Counted from the stretch's first letter, positions 9,432-18,411 are shown. The stretch is DNA of 64,000 bases from Beijerinckiaceae bacterium RH AL1 (GCA_901457705.2 LR590083.2:1426597-1490596), one strand, 5' to 3'. Notes: a model not told the origin generated them from the sequence alone. Numbers and translations: made by a program.

Positions 9432-10289
9432 ATGGTCTCCGGCTTCCGCTGCTCTGCTGCCATCTGCATCATGGCTTTCGCCCTGGTGCCGCCGCCCGCG
9501 TTTGCGGAAGCCGATCCCGTCCAGCCGGGCGCCGGCGAAGTCTTGAAGCTGCCGGGCCTGCCGGACATCAAGATGCCGCCGGGCGTGCACGTCTACGGCC
9601 CTCGCGGCGACGCGCCGAACGGCATGACGCCCGGCCGCCCCGATGGCGGCATGGTGGTCGGACCAGGCGGCGTCTTGCCGAACCCCGACCTGCAGCCGAT
9701 GCCGCAGCGCAAGGCCGCGGCGCCGCCGAAGCGCGTGCCGACCCCAGCCGAGCGCGCGGAGGCGATCCGCAAGGCGTTGCAGCCGCATCCGCCGCTCGCC
9801 GTCGCGCGCCGCCACACCCTCGACGAGCTCTACGGCAAGCTCGCCGTCGCCAGCGACACCGAGGAGGCCAAGGGCCTCGCCGGGCTGATCTCGGCGATCT
9901 GGATGCGCACGAGCTCGGACACCGCGAACCTCCTGATGCAGCGCGCGGTGGTCTCCATCCAGGGCAAGAACCTCGACGTCGCGGCGCAGCTTCTCGACAA
10001 GCTGGTCGTTCTCGATCCGAGCTGGGCCGAGGCCTGGAACAAGCGCGCCAGCGTGCGCTTCGCGAAGGGCGACCTCGACGGCTCGATGGCCGACGTCAAG
10101 CACGTCCTGCAGCTCGAGCCGAAGCACTTCGGCGCGCTCGAGGGCATGGCGATGATCTTGCAGCGCACGGGCTTCGACAAGCAGGCGCTGGAAGTCTACC
10201 GCCGCGCCCTGGCGGTCTATCCGCACCAGCCCGAGGTCCAGCAGATCGTCGACAAGCTCACGATCCAGGTGGAAGGGCAGGGGATCTAG
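9432..10289 (+). CDS. Exported TPR-repeat protein
   Basis: A 285-residue secreted or periplasmic protein. Residues 1-25 form a signal peptide ending PPPAFAEAD. A Pro/Gly/Met-rich linker (to about residue 105) leads to two or three TPR units, seen in LDKLVVLDPSWAEAWNKRAS, KGDLDGSMADVKHVLQLEP and ALEVYRRALAVYPHQPEV. Such proteins act as scaffolds; no catalytic motif is visible. Its last 32 bases overlap the 3' end of the opposing gene at 10258. This lone-TPR form is common in Hyphomicrobiales; a specific partner cannot be inferred. Confidence 0.85.
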   Translation: MVSGFRCSAAICIMAFALVPPPAFAEADPVQPGAGEVLKLPGLPDIKMPPGVHVYGPRGDAPNGMTPGRPDGGMVVGPGGVLPNPDLQPMPQRKAAAPPKRVPTPAERAEAIRKALQPHPPLAVARRHTLDELYGKLAVASDTEEAKGLAGLISAIWMRTSSDTANLLMQRAVVSIQGKNLDVAAQLLDKLVVLDPSWAEAWNKRASVRFAKGDLDGSMADVKHVLQLEPKHFGALEGMAMILQRTGFDKQALEVYRRALAVYPHQPEVQQIVDKLTIQVEGQGI

Positions 10290-11775
10290 CCGCGGCAGAG
10301 GTCAGCCGGCAGATCGAGACCCACTCGTCGAAGGCGATGTCCCAGTAGTTGCCGTCGGCGACGCCGAGGCGGCTCAAAAACCCCATCCAGCGGCGCTCGC
10401 CGAGGGCGACGATCTCGCCCGGCGCCCCATGCTTGAGGCCAGGCACCGTTGCGGGCTGCACCGCGAGCAGGCGGATGCGGCCGTAGGCCTCCAGCGCCTC
10501 GTGCAGCGCGGCGAGCCGCGCCTCGTCGACCCCGGCCGAGCGGTAGACGAAGATCTTCTCGGCGGCCTCGAGATCCTGGACGAGCTTGTCGCGGAGGTAG
10601 GCGACGCGCCGGCACATCTTCGGATAGAGCGCGGCCGGGTCGGTCTGGCCCTCGAACAGGAAGGTGTGCATCCAAAGCGACCAGCGCTTGTCCCTGATCG
10701 TGTACTCGCCGTTGCCGATCACCGGCATCTCGGTGTGCTCGGGCAGGCCCATGCCCTCGAAGCGATGCGCCAGCGCCGCAATGAGGTCGTCGAGCTGCAC
10801 GTCGTTCCAGCGCAGCAGGCCGAGCGGCTCGGCGCCGTAGCGGCGTTGCACCGAGCCGAACTCGCAGCTGTCGCCGATGCTCTCGAAGGCGAGCATCAGG
10901 GCGCGGGTGTCCTCGTCCTCGACGACGTCGAGCTTCAGCGGCGCTGACAGCACAGCCGGCGCGACAGGCGCCCCGGCGTCCTCGGCCGCCAGCAGCGCGC
11001 CCTGCACGGCGCGGCCGTGATGCTCCCAGCCTGTCTTGTCGTTGGGGAAGCGCTGGCGGTACGCCGCCCAGAGCGCCGTCGCCGCCGGCCAGTCCTCGCG
11101 CGAGGAGGCGAGGATGCCTTGCACCGCGAGCAGCATCCGCTCGTCGGGATGTCGCGCCAGCGCCTCGGCGATCGCCGTCTCGGCCTCGTCAAACCGGCCG
11201 AGCAGAACGAGCGCGTGCGCGTGGCCGCGCAGCCAGTCGGGGTGAGGGCGCTGCCGCCGCACCAGCCGGCCGAAGAGGGTCGCGGCGTCGGCAAACCGCC
11301 CCTCTGCCTCGGCGATGCGGCCGGCCTCGCAGATCACGCTCGGGTCGCGCGGAAAGCGCGTCAGAGCGGCCTCGATGACGCGACGGGCCTCGACGCTCTC
11401 CCCGATCTCGCGAAAGTCCGCTGCCAAACTGAAATGGCAGATCGACTCGCCCGGCGCCACGGCCAGCGCCGCCTGCCAGCGGGGGATCGCCTCGCGGTAG
11501 CGTCCGGCGCCATCGGCGGCGCGCGCATGCTCGATCAGATGGCCGGGATCATCGGGAAAGACGGCGAGCCCGCGCGCCAGAAGGCTGTCGGCCTCCGCGA
11601 AGCGACCCGCTCCTCTGAGGGCGACGGCGCTGGCCAGCGTCGCGCGCCAGCCGGCTTTCGCGGGGTCGAGCCCAGGGTCGCCAGGCCGGTGCGGCGCTCT
11701 GACGCGAACCAGGCGATACAGCGCGAGCTTCAAAAGTGTCGGCAGGCGTTCTGGCGAAAGCGGCACTATTCCCAT
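10258..11775 (-). CDS. TPR protein with conserved C-terminal Cys/His domain (paralogue A)
   Basis: A 505-residue protein of unknown function, no signal peptide. Residues 40-265 are degenerate TPR units (for example RFAEADSLLARGLAVFPDDP, RFDEAETAIAEALARHPDE). Residues 290-490 form a domain shared with the genes at 13241 and 62337: GDSCEFGSVQRRYGAEP (Cys about 304), PLGLLRWNDV, WMHTFLFEG (His about 370), KMCRRVAYLRDKL and a final FDEW. The order Cys, Trp, His, Arg-Arg recalls the DUF1796 putative papain-like peptidases, but I cannot confirm this without a profile search. The ATG at 11775 is divergent, 69 bases from the methyltransferase gene, suggesting a shared control region. Confidence 0.75.
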   Translation of the reverse strand: MGIVPLSPERLPTLLKLALYRLVRVRAPHRPGDPGLDPAKAGWRATLASAVALRGAGRFAEADSLLARGLAVFPDDPGHLIEHARAADGAGRYREAIPRWQAALAVAPGESICHFSLAADFREIGESVEARRVIEAALTRFPRDPSVICEAGRIAEAEGRFADAATLFGRLVRRQRPHPDWLRGHAHALVLLGRFDEAETAIAEALARHPDERMLLAVQGILASSREDWPAATALWAAYRQRFPNDKTGWEHHGRAVQGALLAAEDAGAPVAPAVLSAPLKLDVVEDEDTRALMLAFESIGDSCEFGSVQRRYGAEPLGLLRWNDVQLDDLIAALAHRFEGMGLPEHTEMPVIGNGEYTIRDKRWSLWMHTFLFEGQTDPAALYPKMCRRVAYLRDKLVQDLEAAEKIFVYRSAGVDEARLAALHEALEAYGRIRLLAVQPATVPGLKHGAPGEIVALGERRWMGFLSRLGVADGNYWDIAFDEWVSICRLTSAAARSPALPPGS

Positions 11776-11844
11776 GCTCGGCTTGTATGGCGCCGGTCAC
11801 TAGCATAGAGCGCGCGGCGAGGCACTCGAACCCCGGGGCTAGCG

Positions 11845-13266
11845 ATGACCGACGCGACGCTGCGCGAGATGGCGGAGGCGTTTCTGACGGCGGATGCACG
11901 GGTGTCCGCCTTCGCGCTGTCGGACGCGGACGGCAAGCTCGAGATCGCCGTCACGCCCGCGCCGGCCTGGGTGGCCGGCGAGCGAGCTGCTGCCCATGCC
12001 GCGCTCGTGTCACGCATCCTGAAGCAATGGCAGATGGTCTACGACCGCAGCTACCGCTGGGATCGCGAGATCAGGCCGCCGAACTTCGACGCCTGGATCT
12101 CCGGCTTCACCGGCGAGGCGATCCCCGTCGAGCGCATGCAGGTCTGGCTCGACGATGCGCTTGGCCTGATGCGCGGCGTGCCGCACGATCGCGTGATCGA
12201 GATCGGCTGCGGCGTCGGGCTCGTCGTGGCGGCGCTGGCGCCCGGCGGGCGCGCCTATCACGGCCTCGACCTCTCCGGCGAGGCGATCGCCTCGCTCGCC
12301 GCCTGGGTCGCGACCCGGCCGGAGCTGGCGCACGTGCGTCTCACGCAGGGTGCTGCGCACGATCTCGACGCGCTGGACGACCTCGCCCCCGGCGGCGCCG
12401 ACCTCGCGGTGCTGAACTCGGTGGTACAGTACTTCCCTGATGCCGCCTATCTCGAGCGCGTGCTTGCGGCCGCGCTTTCCAAGCTCGCCGAGGGCGGCGC
12501 GATCTTCCTCGGCGATCTGCGCGCCGCGGCGCTCCTGCCGATGCGCGCGACGAACGTCGCCGTGGCCCGCGCCGAGCCGGGCGCCACCGTGGCGAAGGTC
12601 AGGGCGGACGCGCATGCCGCGCTCGGGCTGGCGCGCGAGCTGGCGATCGATCCCGCCTACCTGGCCGGGCTCGGCAGGGCCCTCCCGCGGCTCGGCGCCA
12701 TCACCTTCTCGCTGAAGCCCGAAGCCGCGGACCACGAGCTCTCGGGCTACCGCTACGACGCGATCCTGCGTCTCGATGTGCCGCGAGAGCCGGCGGCGCC
12801 CATGGCCGAGGCCGGCACGCTCGCCGACATCCTGGCGCGGCTCGACGACGAGCGACCCGCCGCCGTCTGTATCGGTGGGATTGCCAACGGTCGCCTCGCC
12901 CGCGACGCCGCGCTTACGCGGGCCGTCGCCGCGGCGGACCCCGATACGCGCGTCGCCGATATCGCCGTCACGCCGGACCCCGCAGCGATCGAGCCCGCCG
13001 CTCTCGCCGCCGCGGCCGCGGCGCGCGGCTACGCGACCGAGCTGCGTTTCTCGCCGGGCTCGGCCGAGGGAGCGTTCGACGCCTTGCTGCGGCGGCCTGG
13101 TGCACGCTCCGGCTGGCCCGATCCGCCGCCGGTCCCTCGCTCGACCAACGATCCGCTCGGCGAAGACCTCGTCGCGCGCTTGCGGCGCGAGCTGCAGGCG
13201 AGCCTCGACGACGCGCTCGGCGGCAAGGGCAGGGGGCGGATCACGATGGAGAGCGCGCCGGCGTGA
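11845..13266 (+). CDS. Free-standing NRPS-type N-methyltransferase
   Basis: A 473-residue class I SAM methyltransferase. Residues 60-290 closely resemble the N-methyltransferase domain embedded in nonribosomal peptide synthetases: FDAWISGFTGEAIPVERM, SAM motif I VIEIGCGVGLV (117-125), LNSVVQYFPDAAYLERVL (190-207), FLGDLRAAALLP, and HELSGYRYDAILRL at the end. No adenylation, condensation or carrier domain is present here. The C-terminal 150 residues are Ala-rich and contain a weaker segment that may mimic the condensation-side tail. It sits between two paralogous TPR genes, divergent from one and overlapping the other tail-to-tail by 26 bases. Substrate unknown; an amide or amine N is inferred. 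Confidence 0.8.
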   Translation: MTDATLREMAEAFLTADARVSAFALSDADGKLEIAVTPAPAWVAGERAAAHAALVSRILKQWQMVYDRSYRWDREIRPPNFDAWISGFTGEAIPVERMQVWLDDALGLMRGVPHDRVIEIGCGVGLVVAALAPGGRAYHGLDLSGEAIASLAAWVATRPELAHVRLTQGAAHDLDALDDLAPGGADLAVLNSVVQYFPDAAYLERVLAAALSKLAEGGAIFLGDLRAAALLPMRATNVAVARAEPGATVAKVRADAHAALGLARELAIDPAYLAGLGRALPRLGAITFSLKPEAADHELSGYRYDAILRLDVPREPAAPMAEAGTLADILARLDDERPAAVCIGGIANGRLARDAALTRAVAAADPDTRVADIAVTPDPAAIEPAALAAAAAARGYATELRFSPGSAEGAFDALLRRPGARSGWPDPPPVPRSTNDPLGEDLVARLRRELQASLDDALGGKGRGRITMESAPA

Positions 13267-14743
13267 GGTGCGCCTCCTTGGCCTCGAGCGTCCGCGCGAA
13301 GACCTGCGTCCAATCCTCGAACGCGATGTTCCAGGCCCCGAGCGCGTCCGTGCCCGAGCGCCCGAGGAAGCCGACGTAGAGATCGTCGTCGATCCGCTCG
13401 ACGCTGCCGGCCTGCCGGCCGGTCCAGGCGGCGACGGCGGTGTCGAGCGGCACCACGCCGAGCACCGTCACCGGCCCGAAGGCGCGCAATGCGGCGTGCA
13501 GCCGTCGCAGGCCCGCAACGTCCAGGGTCGGCGAGCGGAAGACGAAGACCTTGCTCGCCTCGGCGAGGTCCTCGAGCAGCTTTCCGCGCAGGTAGACGAT
13601 GCGGCGGCACATCTTGCGATAGACGTCGTCGGCATCGACGTGGCCGGCGAAGAGGAACGTGTGCATCGTCAGCGCCCAGCGCCGGTCGGTCACGTAGAAC
13701 TCGCCGTTCACCGCGGTCAGGATCGCGGTGTTCTCGGGCTCGCCCATGCCCTTGAGCCGATGCTCGAGCGCGGCGACGAGGTTGTCGAGGCTGACGTCGT
13801 TCCAGCGCAGCAGGCCGAGCGGCTCGGCGCCGTAGCGGCGCTGCACGAGGCCCATCTCGCAGCTGTCGCCAATGCTCTCGAAGCGCAGCACGAGCTTGCG
13901 CATCGGCTCGTCCTCGATGACGCCGATGTCGGCGAGGACCGGCGGCGCCGGCTGCACGTCGGCGGCGTGGCTCAGGCTCGCACCCTGCACGGCGATGCCG
14001 AGCTGCTCCCAGCCGGAGGGATCGTCGGGGTAGCGGCGCCGGTAGTCGGTCCAGAAGGCGACGGCCTCCGGCCAGCGCTGGCGGGCGACGATGATCGCGC
14101 CCTGCGCGGCACGCAGCCCGAAATGGCTGGGAAATCTCCGGCGCGCCGCGGTGAGGATCTTGTCGGCCCGATCGAAGTCGCCCTGGAAGAAGAGGCTCTG
14201 CGCGTAGCCCTGCAGCCAGTCCGGATGCGGCCGGGCGCGGCGGATGGCGCGGTGCCAAAACGCCGCCGCATCGGCCGGCCGGTGGCGGTCGCGGGCGAGC
14301 CGCGCCGCCTCGGTCAGCACCGTGAGATCGTTGGGAAAGCGGGCCAGGGCCTCGTCGATCAGCGCCTGCGCGATCTCGAATCGTTGCAGGGCCCTGTGGT
14401 TCGTCGCGAGGCAGGCAACGCACAGCGGCTCGGAGGCTCCGGCCTGCCGGGCGCGGGTCCACCGCGCGATCGCCTCCTCGTAGTCCCCGCGGCCGTGCGC
14501 GACGTAGGCGTAGGGCACGAGCAGGCGGCGCTCGCGCGGTCGCCGTGCCAGCTCGTCGGCGAGGAGGGCTTCCGCCTCGTCGTAGCGGAACTGCTCGACG
14601 AGCCACATGGCGGCGAGGCGCAGCGCGAGCGTGCCGAGGAGGGTGGCGCGCCATCGCGGCGACAGCGATGCGGTGATCTCCAGCGCCGGGAAGACCGCCC
14701 GGCGCACCTGCCCGGAGAGGAAGCTCATCGCGCCGTATCTCAT
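13241..14743 (-). CDS. TPR protein with conserved C-terminal Cys/His domain (paralogue B)
   Basis: About 500 residues, full-length homologue of the genes at 10258 and 62337. TPR-like helices fill residues 30-255 (DYEEAIARWTRARQAGASEP, RFEIAQALIDEALARFPND, RPADAAAFWHRAIRRARPHP). The C-terminal domain carries GDSCEMGLVQRRYGAEP, LLRWNDVSLDNLV, TMHTFLFAGH, KMCRRIVYLRGKLLEDL and FEDW. I used the first ATG (14743); a GTG at 14761 and an ATG at 14728 are equally possible because none has a clear ribosome site. It overlaps the methyltransferase gene end by 26 bases. Cytoplasmic by prediction. Function not known; a role together with the methyltransferase is an inference from position. Confidence 0.75.
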   Translation of the reverse strand: MRYGAMSFLSGQVRRAVFPALEITASLSPRWRATLLGTLALRLAAMWLVEQFRYDEAEALLADELARRPRERRLLVPYAYVAHGRGDYEEAIARWTRARQAGASEPLCVACLATNHRALQRFEIAQALIDEALARFPNDLTVLTEAARLARDRHRPADAAAFWHRAIRRARPHPDWLQGYAQSLFFQGDFDRADKILTAARRRFPSHFGLRAAQGAIIVARQRWPEAVAFWTDYRRRYPDDPSGWEQLGIAVQGASLSHAADVQPAPPVLADIGVIEDEPMRKLVLRFESIGDSCEMGLVQRRYGAEPLGLLRWNDVSLDNLVAALEHRLKGMGEPENTAILTAVNGEFYVTDRRWALTMHTFLFAGHVDADDVYRKMCRRIVYLRGKLLEDLAEASKVFVFRSPTLDVAGLRRLHAALRAFGPVTVLGVVPLDTAVAAWTGRQAGSVERIDDDLYVGFLGRSGTDALGAWNIAFEDWTQVFARTLEAKEAHLTPARSPS

Positions 14744-14808
14744 GCGCGGGAGAGGTAGCACAGGCGCCGGTGCGAGCGCATTCGGGGACGTCCGGGCTGG
14801 GACGCGCG

Positions 14809-16227
14809 CTACGCGTTGATCTGCGCGATGCGCATCATGTTGGTGCCGCCGCGCTCGCCGAACGGCACGCCGCCGATGACGATGATGCGGTCGCCGGGCG
14901 ACGCGAAGCCCTCGGCGACCGCCGCCTTGCAGGCGCGATCGACCATGTCGTCGACGTCCTCCGCGTCCTTCGTGACGACGGGGTGGACGCCCCAGAGCAC
15001 GGCGAGCCGGCGGGCTGTGTCGACGTAGGGCGTAAGCGCGATGATCGGCGGCCCGACGCGCTCGCGCGCCACGCGGAAGGCGGTCGCGCCCGACGACGTC
15101 CAGGCGACGATCGCCTTGATCTCGACCGTCTCGCCCATGTCGCGCGCGGCAATCGCGATGGCGTCGGCCGCCGTCGGCTCGGGATCGGGGCGCTGCGCGT
15201 TAATGATCGAGCGGTAGACCGGATCGCCTTCGACCTCGACGGCGATGCGGTCCATCATCGACACCGCCTCGATCGGATACTTGCCGACGGCGCTCTCGGC
15301 CGAGAGCATGATCGCATCGGCGCCTTCGAAGACCGCCTGCGCGACGTCGGACACCTCGGCGCGCGTCGGCACCGGCGCGCTGATCATCGATTCGAGCATC
15401 TGCGTCGCGACGACGACGGGCTTGCCCTGGCGGCGACAGCGCCGGGTGATGCGCTTCTGGATGCCGGGCACCTTCTCGAGCGGCATCTCGACGCCGAGAT
15501 CGCCGCGCGCAACCATCAGGCCGTCGGAGAGCGCGATGATCTCGTCGAGCTTGCCGAGCGCCTGCGGCTTCTCGATCTTCGACATCACGAGTGCGCGACC
15601 GTCGACGATCTTCAAGATCTCGGTGACGTCTTCCGGTCGCTGCACGAAGGAGGCGGCGATCCAGTCGACGCCGATTTCCAGCGCCGCCTGCAGGTCGGCG
15701 TGGTCCTTCGGCGTCATCGCCGAAACGGCGATCTCGGTGTCCGGCAGGCTGACGCCCTTGCGATTGGACACGATGCCGGAGACGTCGACCTCGCAGACCG
15801 CGCGCTTGCCGTCGGCCTCGAGCACGTGCAGGCGCACCTTGCCGTCGTCGATGAGCACGGTGTCGCCGGCCTTCAGGGCCTCGCGGATCTCGGGATGCGG
15901 CAGGAACACGCGCGTCGCGTCGCCGGGCGTCTCGTCGTCGTCGAGCGCGAACCTGTCGCCGATCTCGAGCCGTACCGAGGTCTGCGCGAAGGTGCCGACG
16001 CGCAGCTTCGGTCCCTGCAGGTCGCAGAGCACCGCGACGGGACGGCTGTAGCGCTTGGCGACCTCGCGCAGCGCGAAGACGCGCGCGCGCAGGTCGTCGT
16101 GCGCGGTGTGGCTCATATTGATGCGGAACATGTCGACGCCGGCGGCGAAGAGCTTCGCCAGCATCTCGTCGGGCGTCGAGACGGGCCCCAGCGTCGCGAC
16201 GATCTTGCAGCGGCGCAGGCGTCTCAT
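14809..16227 (-). CDS. pyk: Pyruvate kinase
   Basis: Glycolytic enzyme, 472 residues, converting phosphoenolpyruvate and ADP to pyruvate and ATP. All landmarks are present: RCKIVATLGPVS at the N-terminus, FRINMSHTAHDD, LCDLQGPKLRVG, the active-site Lys in VMSKIEKPQAL, the metal/substrate signature MVARGDLGVEMPLEKV, and TQMLESM. The C-terminal allosteric domain (from about 350) ends with VPFGERGGTNMMRI. It follows the DUF1036 gene by 10 bases on the same strand, forming a two-gene operon that recurs in Hyphomicrobiales beside a formylglutamate amidohydrolase gene, as here. Its PEP substrate is shared with the PEP carboxylase encoded at 58950. Confidence 0.97.
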   Translation of the reverse strand: MRRLRRCKIVATLGPVSTPDEMLAKLFAAGVDMFRINMSHTAHDDLRARVFALREVAKRYSRPVAVLCDLQGPKLRVGTFAQTSVRLEIGDRFALDDDETPGDATRVFLPHPEIREALKAGDTVLIDDGKVRLHVLEADGKRAVCEVDVSGIVSNRKGVSLPDTEIAVSAMTPKDHADLQAALEIGVDWIAASFVQRPEDVTEILKIVDGRALVMSKIEKPQALGKLDEIIALSDGLMVARGDLGVEMPLEKVPGIQKRITRRCRRQGKPVVVATQMLESMISAPVPTRAEVSDVAQAVFEGADAIMLSAESAVGKYPIEAVSMMDRIAVEVEGDPVYRSIINAQRPDPEPTAADAIAIAARDMGETVEIKAIVAWTSSGATAFRVARERVGPPIIALTPYVDTARRLAVLWGVHPVVTKDAEDVDDMVDRACKAAVAEGFASPGDRIIVIGGVPFGERGGTNMMRIAQINA

Positions 16228-16237
16228 CGGCGGCCCT

Positions 16238-16714
16238 CTAGTGTGGCGTGACGTCGGCGACCGGCGGTGCGCCTTGGACGGGATCGGTCAGCTGGACGGT
16301 CCAATTCTTGGAATCCTTGCCCGTGTCTATCTCGAAGAAGCCCGTGCGGTCGAAGCCTCGCGTGAAGCAATCGTTGCGCCCGGTGATCTTGAACTCGCGA
16401 TCGCGGGTGCACATGAAAGCCTTGCCCTTCCATTCGCCGCCGCGCTCGTCCATGGCGTAGGCGTAATAGAACTGAGCGGCAAGGGCGCCGCGCAACAGCG
16501 TCTCGCAGCCGTTGGGCTTGACGTTCCACCAGCCCTCGCTGACCCAGGTCTCGCCGTCGGTGTAGGAGAGGGCGACGGACACGCGGTTCGACGTATAGTT
16601 GCACATGCGAAAGTCGGCGCGCGCCGGTGCCGCGCCAACCAGGGTCACGAGAAGAGTTGCGAAGAGCACGGACCTGGGCAAGGGCGTTCGACCTCGGGGC
16701 GCGAAGAACGGCAT
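16238..16714 (-). CDS. DUF1036 family secreted protein
   Basis: A 158-residue exported protein of the DUF1036 family, function unknown. A signal peptide (about residues 1-35, SVLFATLLVTLVGAAPARA) precedes the domain: DFRMCNYTSNRVSVALSYTD, WVSEGWWNVKPNGC, and a YYAYA...W segment. The Cys residues and the W-W-x-V-x-P-x-G-C motif are family hallmarks. Start ATG 16714 is chosen because it places the signal peptide at the N-terminus; the longer open frame upstream is a shadow of the amidohydrolase gene on the other strand. It is the first gene of the pyk operon, a conserved pairing whose meaning is unknown. Confidence 0.85.
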   Translation of the reverse strand: MPFFAPRGRTPLPRSVLFATLLVTLVGAAPARADFRMCNYTSNRVSVALSYTDGETWVSEGWWNVKPNGCETLLRGALAAQFYYAYAMDERGGEWKGKAFMCTRDREFKITGRNDCFTRGFDRTGFFEIDTGKDSKNWTVQLTDPVQGAPPVADVTPH

Positions 16715-16831
16715 GCTGCAAGCTTTGCCGTGTTGCGCCTTGTCCTGGCGAAATGGGTCGTGAGCATGGCATAGCGGCTCAGCCCCCGTGCGCGACGAGG
16801 CGACGAAGTGCCAGCCGTTTGTGAGAGGACG

Positions 16832-17647
16832 ATGACGAGGCCAGACGATTTTCCGCCCGTCGAGGCGATCGACGGCGACGAGGGCGGCGGCCTCCTGTTC
16901 ATCTGCGACCACGCCTCGAACGCGCTGCCGCCGCGCTACGGCACGCTCGGCCTGCCGGAAGCGCAGCTGCAGCGGCATATCGGCTACGACATCGGCGCGG
17001 CCGACGTGACCCGGCATCTCGCGCGGCGCTTCAACGCGCCGGCCGTGCTGACCACGTTCTCCCGTCTGCTGATCGATCCGAATCGCGGCGAGGACGATCC
17101 CACGCTCGTCATGCGGCTCTCCGACGGGGCCATCGTGCCCGGCAACGCACGCATCGACGAGGCGGAGATCGCCCACCGCCGCGAGACCTACTGGCGTCCC
17201 TACCGCCTCGCCGTCGGCGCGGTGATCGAACGGATGAGCCGCGACGGCCGCACGCCGGTGGTCGTCTCGATCCACTCCTTCACGCAGGCCTGGAAGGGCG
17301 TGCCGCGCCCGTGGGAGATCGGCATCCTGTGGGATACCGACCCGCGCCTCGCGAAGCCGCTGATGGCAGGCTTGCGCAACGCCGGCTTCTTCGTCGGCGA
17401 CAACGAGCCCTACGACGGCGCGCTGAAGGGCGATACGCTCGACGAGGAGGTGACGCGCCGGGGCATCGCCGGCCTGCTCGTCGAGTTTCGCCAGGACCTC
17501 GTGGCGAGCGCCGAGACGGCGGTCGCGATCGCCGAACGCTTCGCCGAGGTGCTGGCGCCGGTGGTCGCGCAGCCGGTGCTGCACGAGCCGGCCTTCATCC
17601 GCTCGCGCACCGGGCGCCACATCGGCGAGGAAAGCCGGGAGGCCTGA
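16832..17647 (+). CDS. N-formylglutamate amidohydrolase family protein
   Basis: A 271-residue cytoplasmic zinc hydrolase of the FGase family (HutG-like), which frees glutamate and formate from N-formylglutamate in histidine breakdown. Seen in the sequence: LLFICDHASNALP, the DIGA-x-D segment in GYDIGAADVTRHL, RLLIDPNRGEDD, the metal His in VVSIHSFTQAWKG, and GLLVEFRQDL. ATG 16832 follows AGAGGA at a good distance, so I prefer it to the GTG at 16808. No other hut gene is in the window; this orphan copy beside DUF1036-pyk is a common arrangement in the order, and its real substrate may differ from formylglutamate. Confidence 0.88.
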   Translation: MTRPDDFPPVEAIDGDEGGGLLFICDHASNALPPRYGTLGLPEAQLQRHIGYDIGAADVTRHLARRFNAPAVLTTFSRLLIDPNRGEDDPTLVMRLSDGAIVPGNARIDEAEIAHRRETYWRPYRLAVGAVIERMSRDGRTPVVVSIHSFTQAWKGVPRPWEIGILWDTDPRLAKPLMAGLRNAGFFVGDNEPYDGALKGDTLDEEVTRRGIAGLLVEFRQDLVASAETAVAIAERFAEVLAPVVAQPVLHEPAFIRSRTGRHIGEESREA

Positions 17648-17725
17648 GGCGCTCGGCTTGACCTCGGCGGCCGCAGATTGCACGACGCCGCCTTCGTGTT
17701 CGAGCCGGCGGCGGCGGAGGGGTGG

Positions 17726-17980
17726 ATGACCAAGGATATCGCGGACAGCGGCGTCGCCGCCGAGGAGCTGAAGCAGTTCGTCGAGCGCATCGAGCGTCTC
17801 GAGGAGGAGAAGAAGGCGCTCGCCGACGACATCAAGGACGTGTTCGCCGAGCTGAAGGGCCGCGGCTTCGACACCAAGGCGGTGCGCCAGATCCTGCGCA
17901 TCCGCAAGCAGGACCGCGCCGAGCGCCAGGAGGAGGAAGCGATCCTCGAGCTCTACATGAACGCGCTCGGAATGAGCTGA
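17726..17980 (+). CDS. gapR: GapR-type DNA-binding protein (DUF2312)
   Basis: An 84-residue nucleoid-associated protein. It is nearly all alpha-helical: a long coiled-coil helix ([20 protein letters not shown]) followed by [28 protein letters not shown], the DUF2312 signature. In Caulobacter, GapR binds overtwisted DNA ahead of replication forks and transcribing polymerase; I infer the same here from near-complete similarity. ATG 17726 matches the family start and has GGAGG just upstream; the extension to 17678 is not conserved in character. Its stop overlaps the next start as TGATG. Confidence 0.92.
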   Translation: MTKDIADSGVAAEELKQFVERIERLEEEKKALADDIKDVFAELKGRGFDTKAVRQILRIRKQDRAERQEEEAILELYMNALGMS

Positions 17981-18411
17981 TGCCGGCGGCGCCGGACGAG
18001 CCCGACGCGCTCGTCGTCTTCGACGGCGTCTGCAACCTCTGCTCGACGACGGTCCGCACGATCGTCGCCATGGACCCGGCGGGAAACATCCGCTTCACGC
18101 CGGTGCAGTCGCCCTACGGGCGGCTGCTCTGCGGCCGAGCCGGCGTCGATCCGGACGCGCCCGCGACCTTCGTGTTCTTCGATCACGGCCGGCCTCTCAC
18201 GGCTTCTGACGCGGCGCTCGCCATATCCGCGCGGCTGCCGGGGCCGTGGCGCGCGGCGCACGTCCTGACGCTGGTCCCGCGCGGACTGCGCGATGCCGTC
18301 TACGACGTGGTCGCGCGCAATCGGTATCGCATCTTCGGGCGCAAGGAGACCTGCATGCGACCGGATGCGGCGATCGCCGCGCGCTTCGTCGAGGACGTGC
18401 CGGCGGCATGA
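17980..18411 (+). CDS. DCC-family thiol-disulfide oxidoreductase (DUF393)
   Basis: A 143-residue DCC protein with a thioredoxin-like redox centre: VVFDGVCNLCSTTVRTIV carries the D-x-x-C-x-x-C motif that names the family, and ARNRYRIFGRKETC near the end is also typical. Redox function is known only by family inference. ATG 17980 overlaps the gapR stop by one base and its own stop overlaps the following start (ATGA), so gapR, this gene and the next truncated one form a coupled set. DCC genes are often beside saccharopine dehydrogenase-like genes, which agrees with the broken gene downstream. Confidence 0.85.
   Translation: MPAAPDEPDALVVFDGVCNLCSTTVRTIVAMDPAGNIRFTPVQSPYGRLLCGRAGVDPDAPATFVFFDHGRPLTASDAALAISARLPGPWRAAHVLTLVPRGLRDAVYDVVARNRYRIFGRKETCMRPDAAIAARFVEDVPAA

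Noticed and set aside
16238..17683. 481-codon frame as one long DUF1036 protein
   Set aside because: The upstream 320 codons are antisense to the formylglutamate amidohydrolase gene; a signal peptide starts at 16714.
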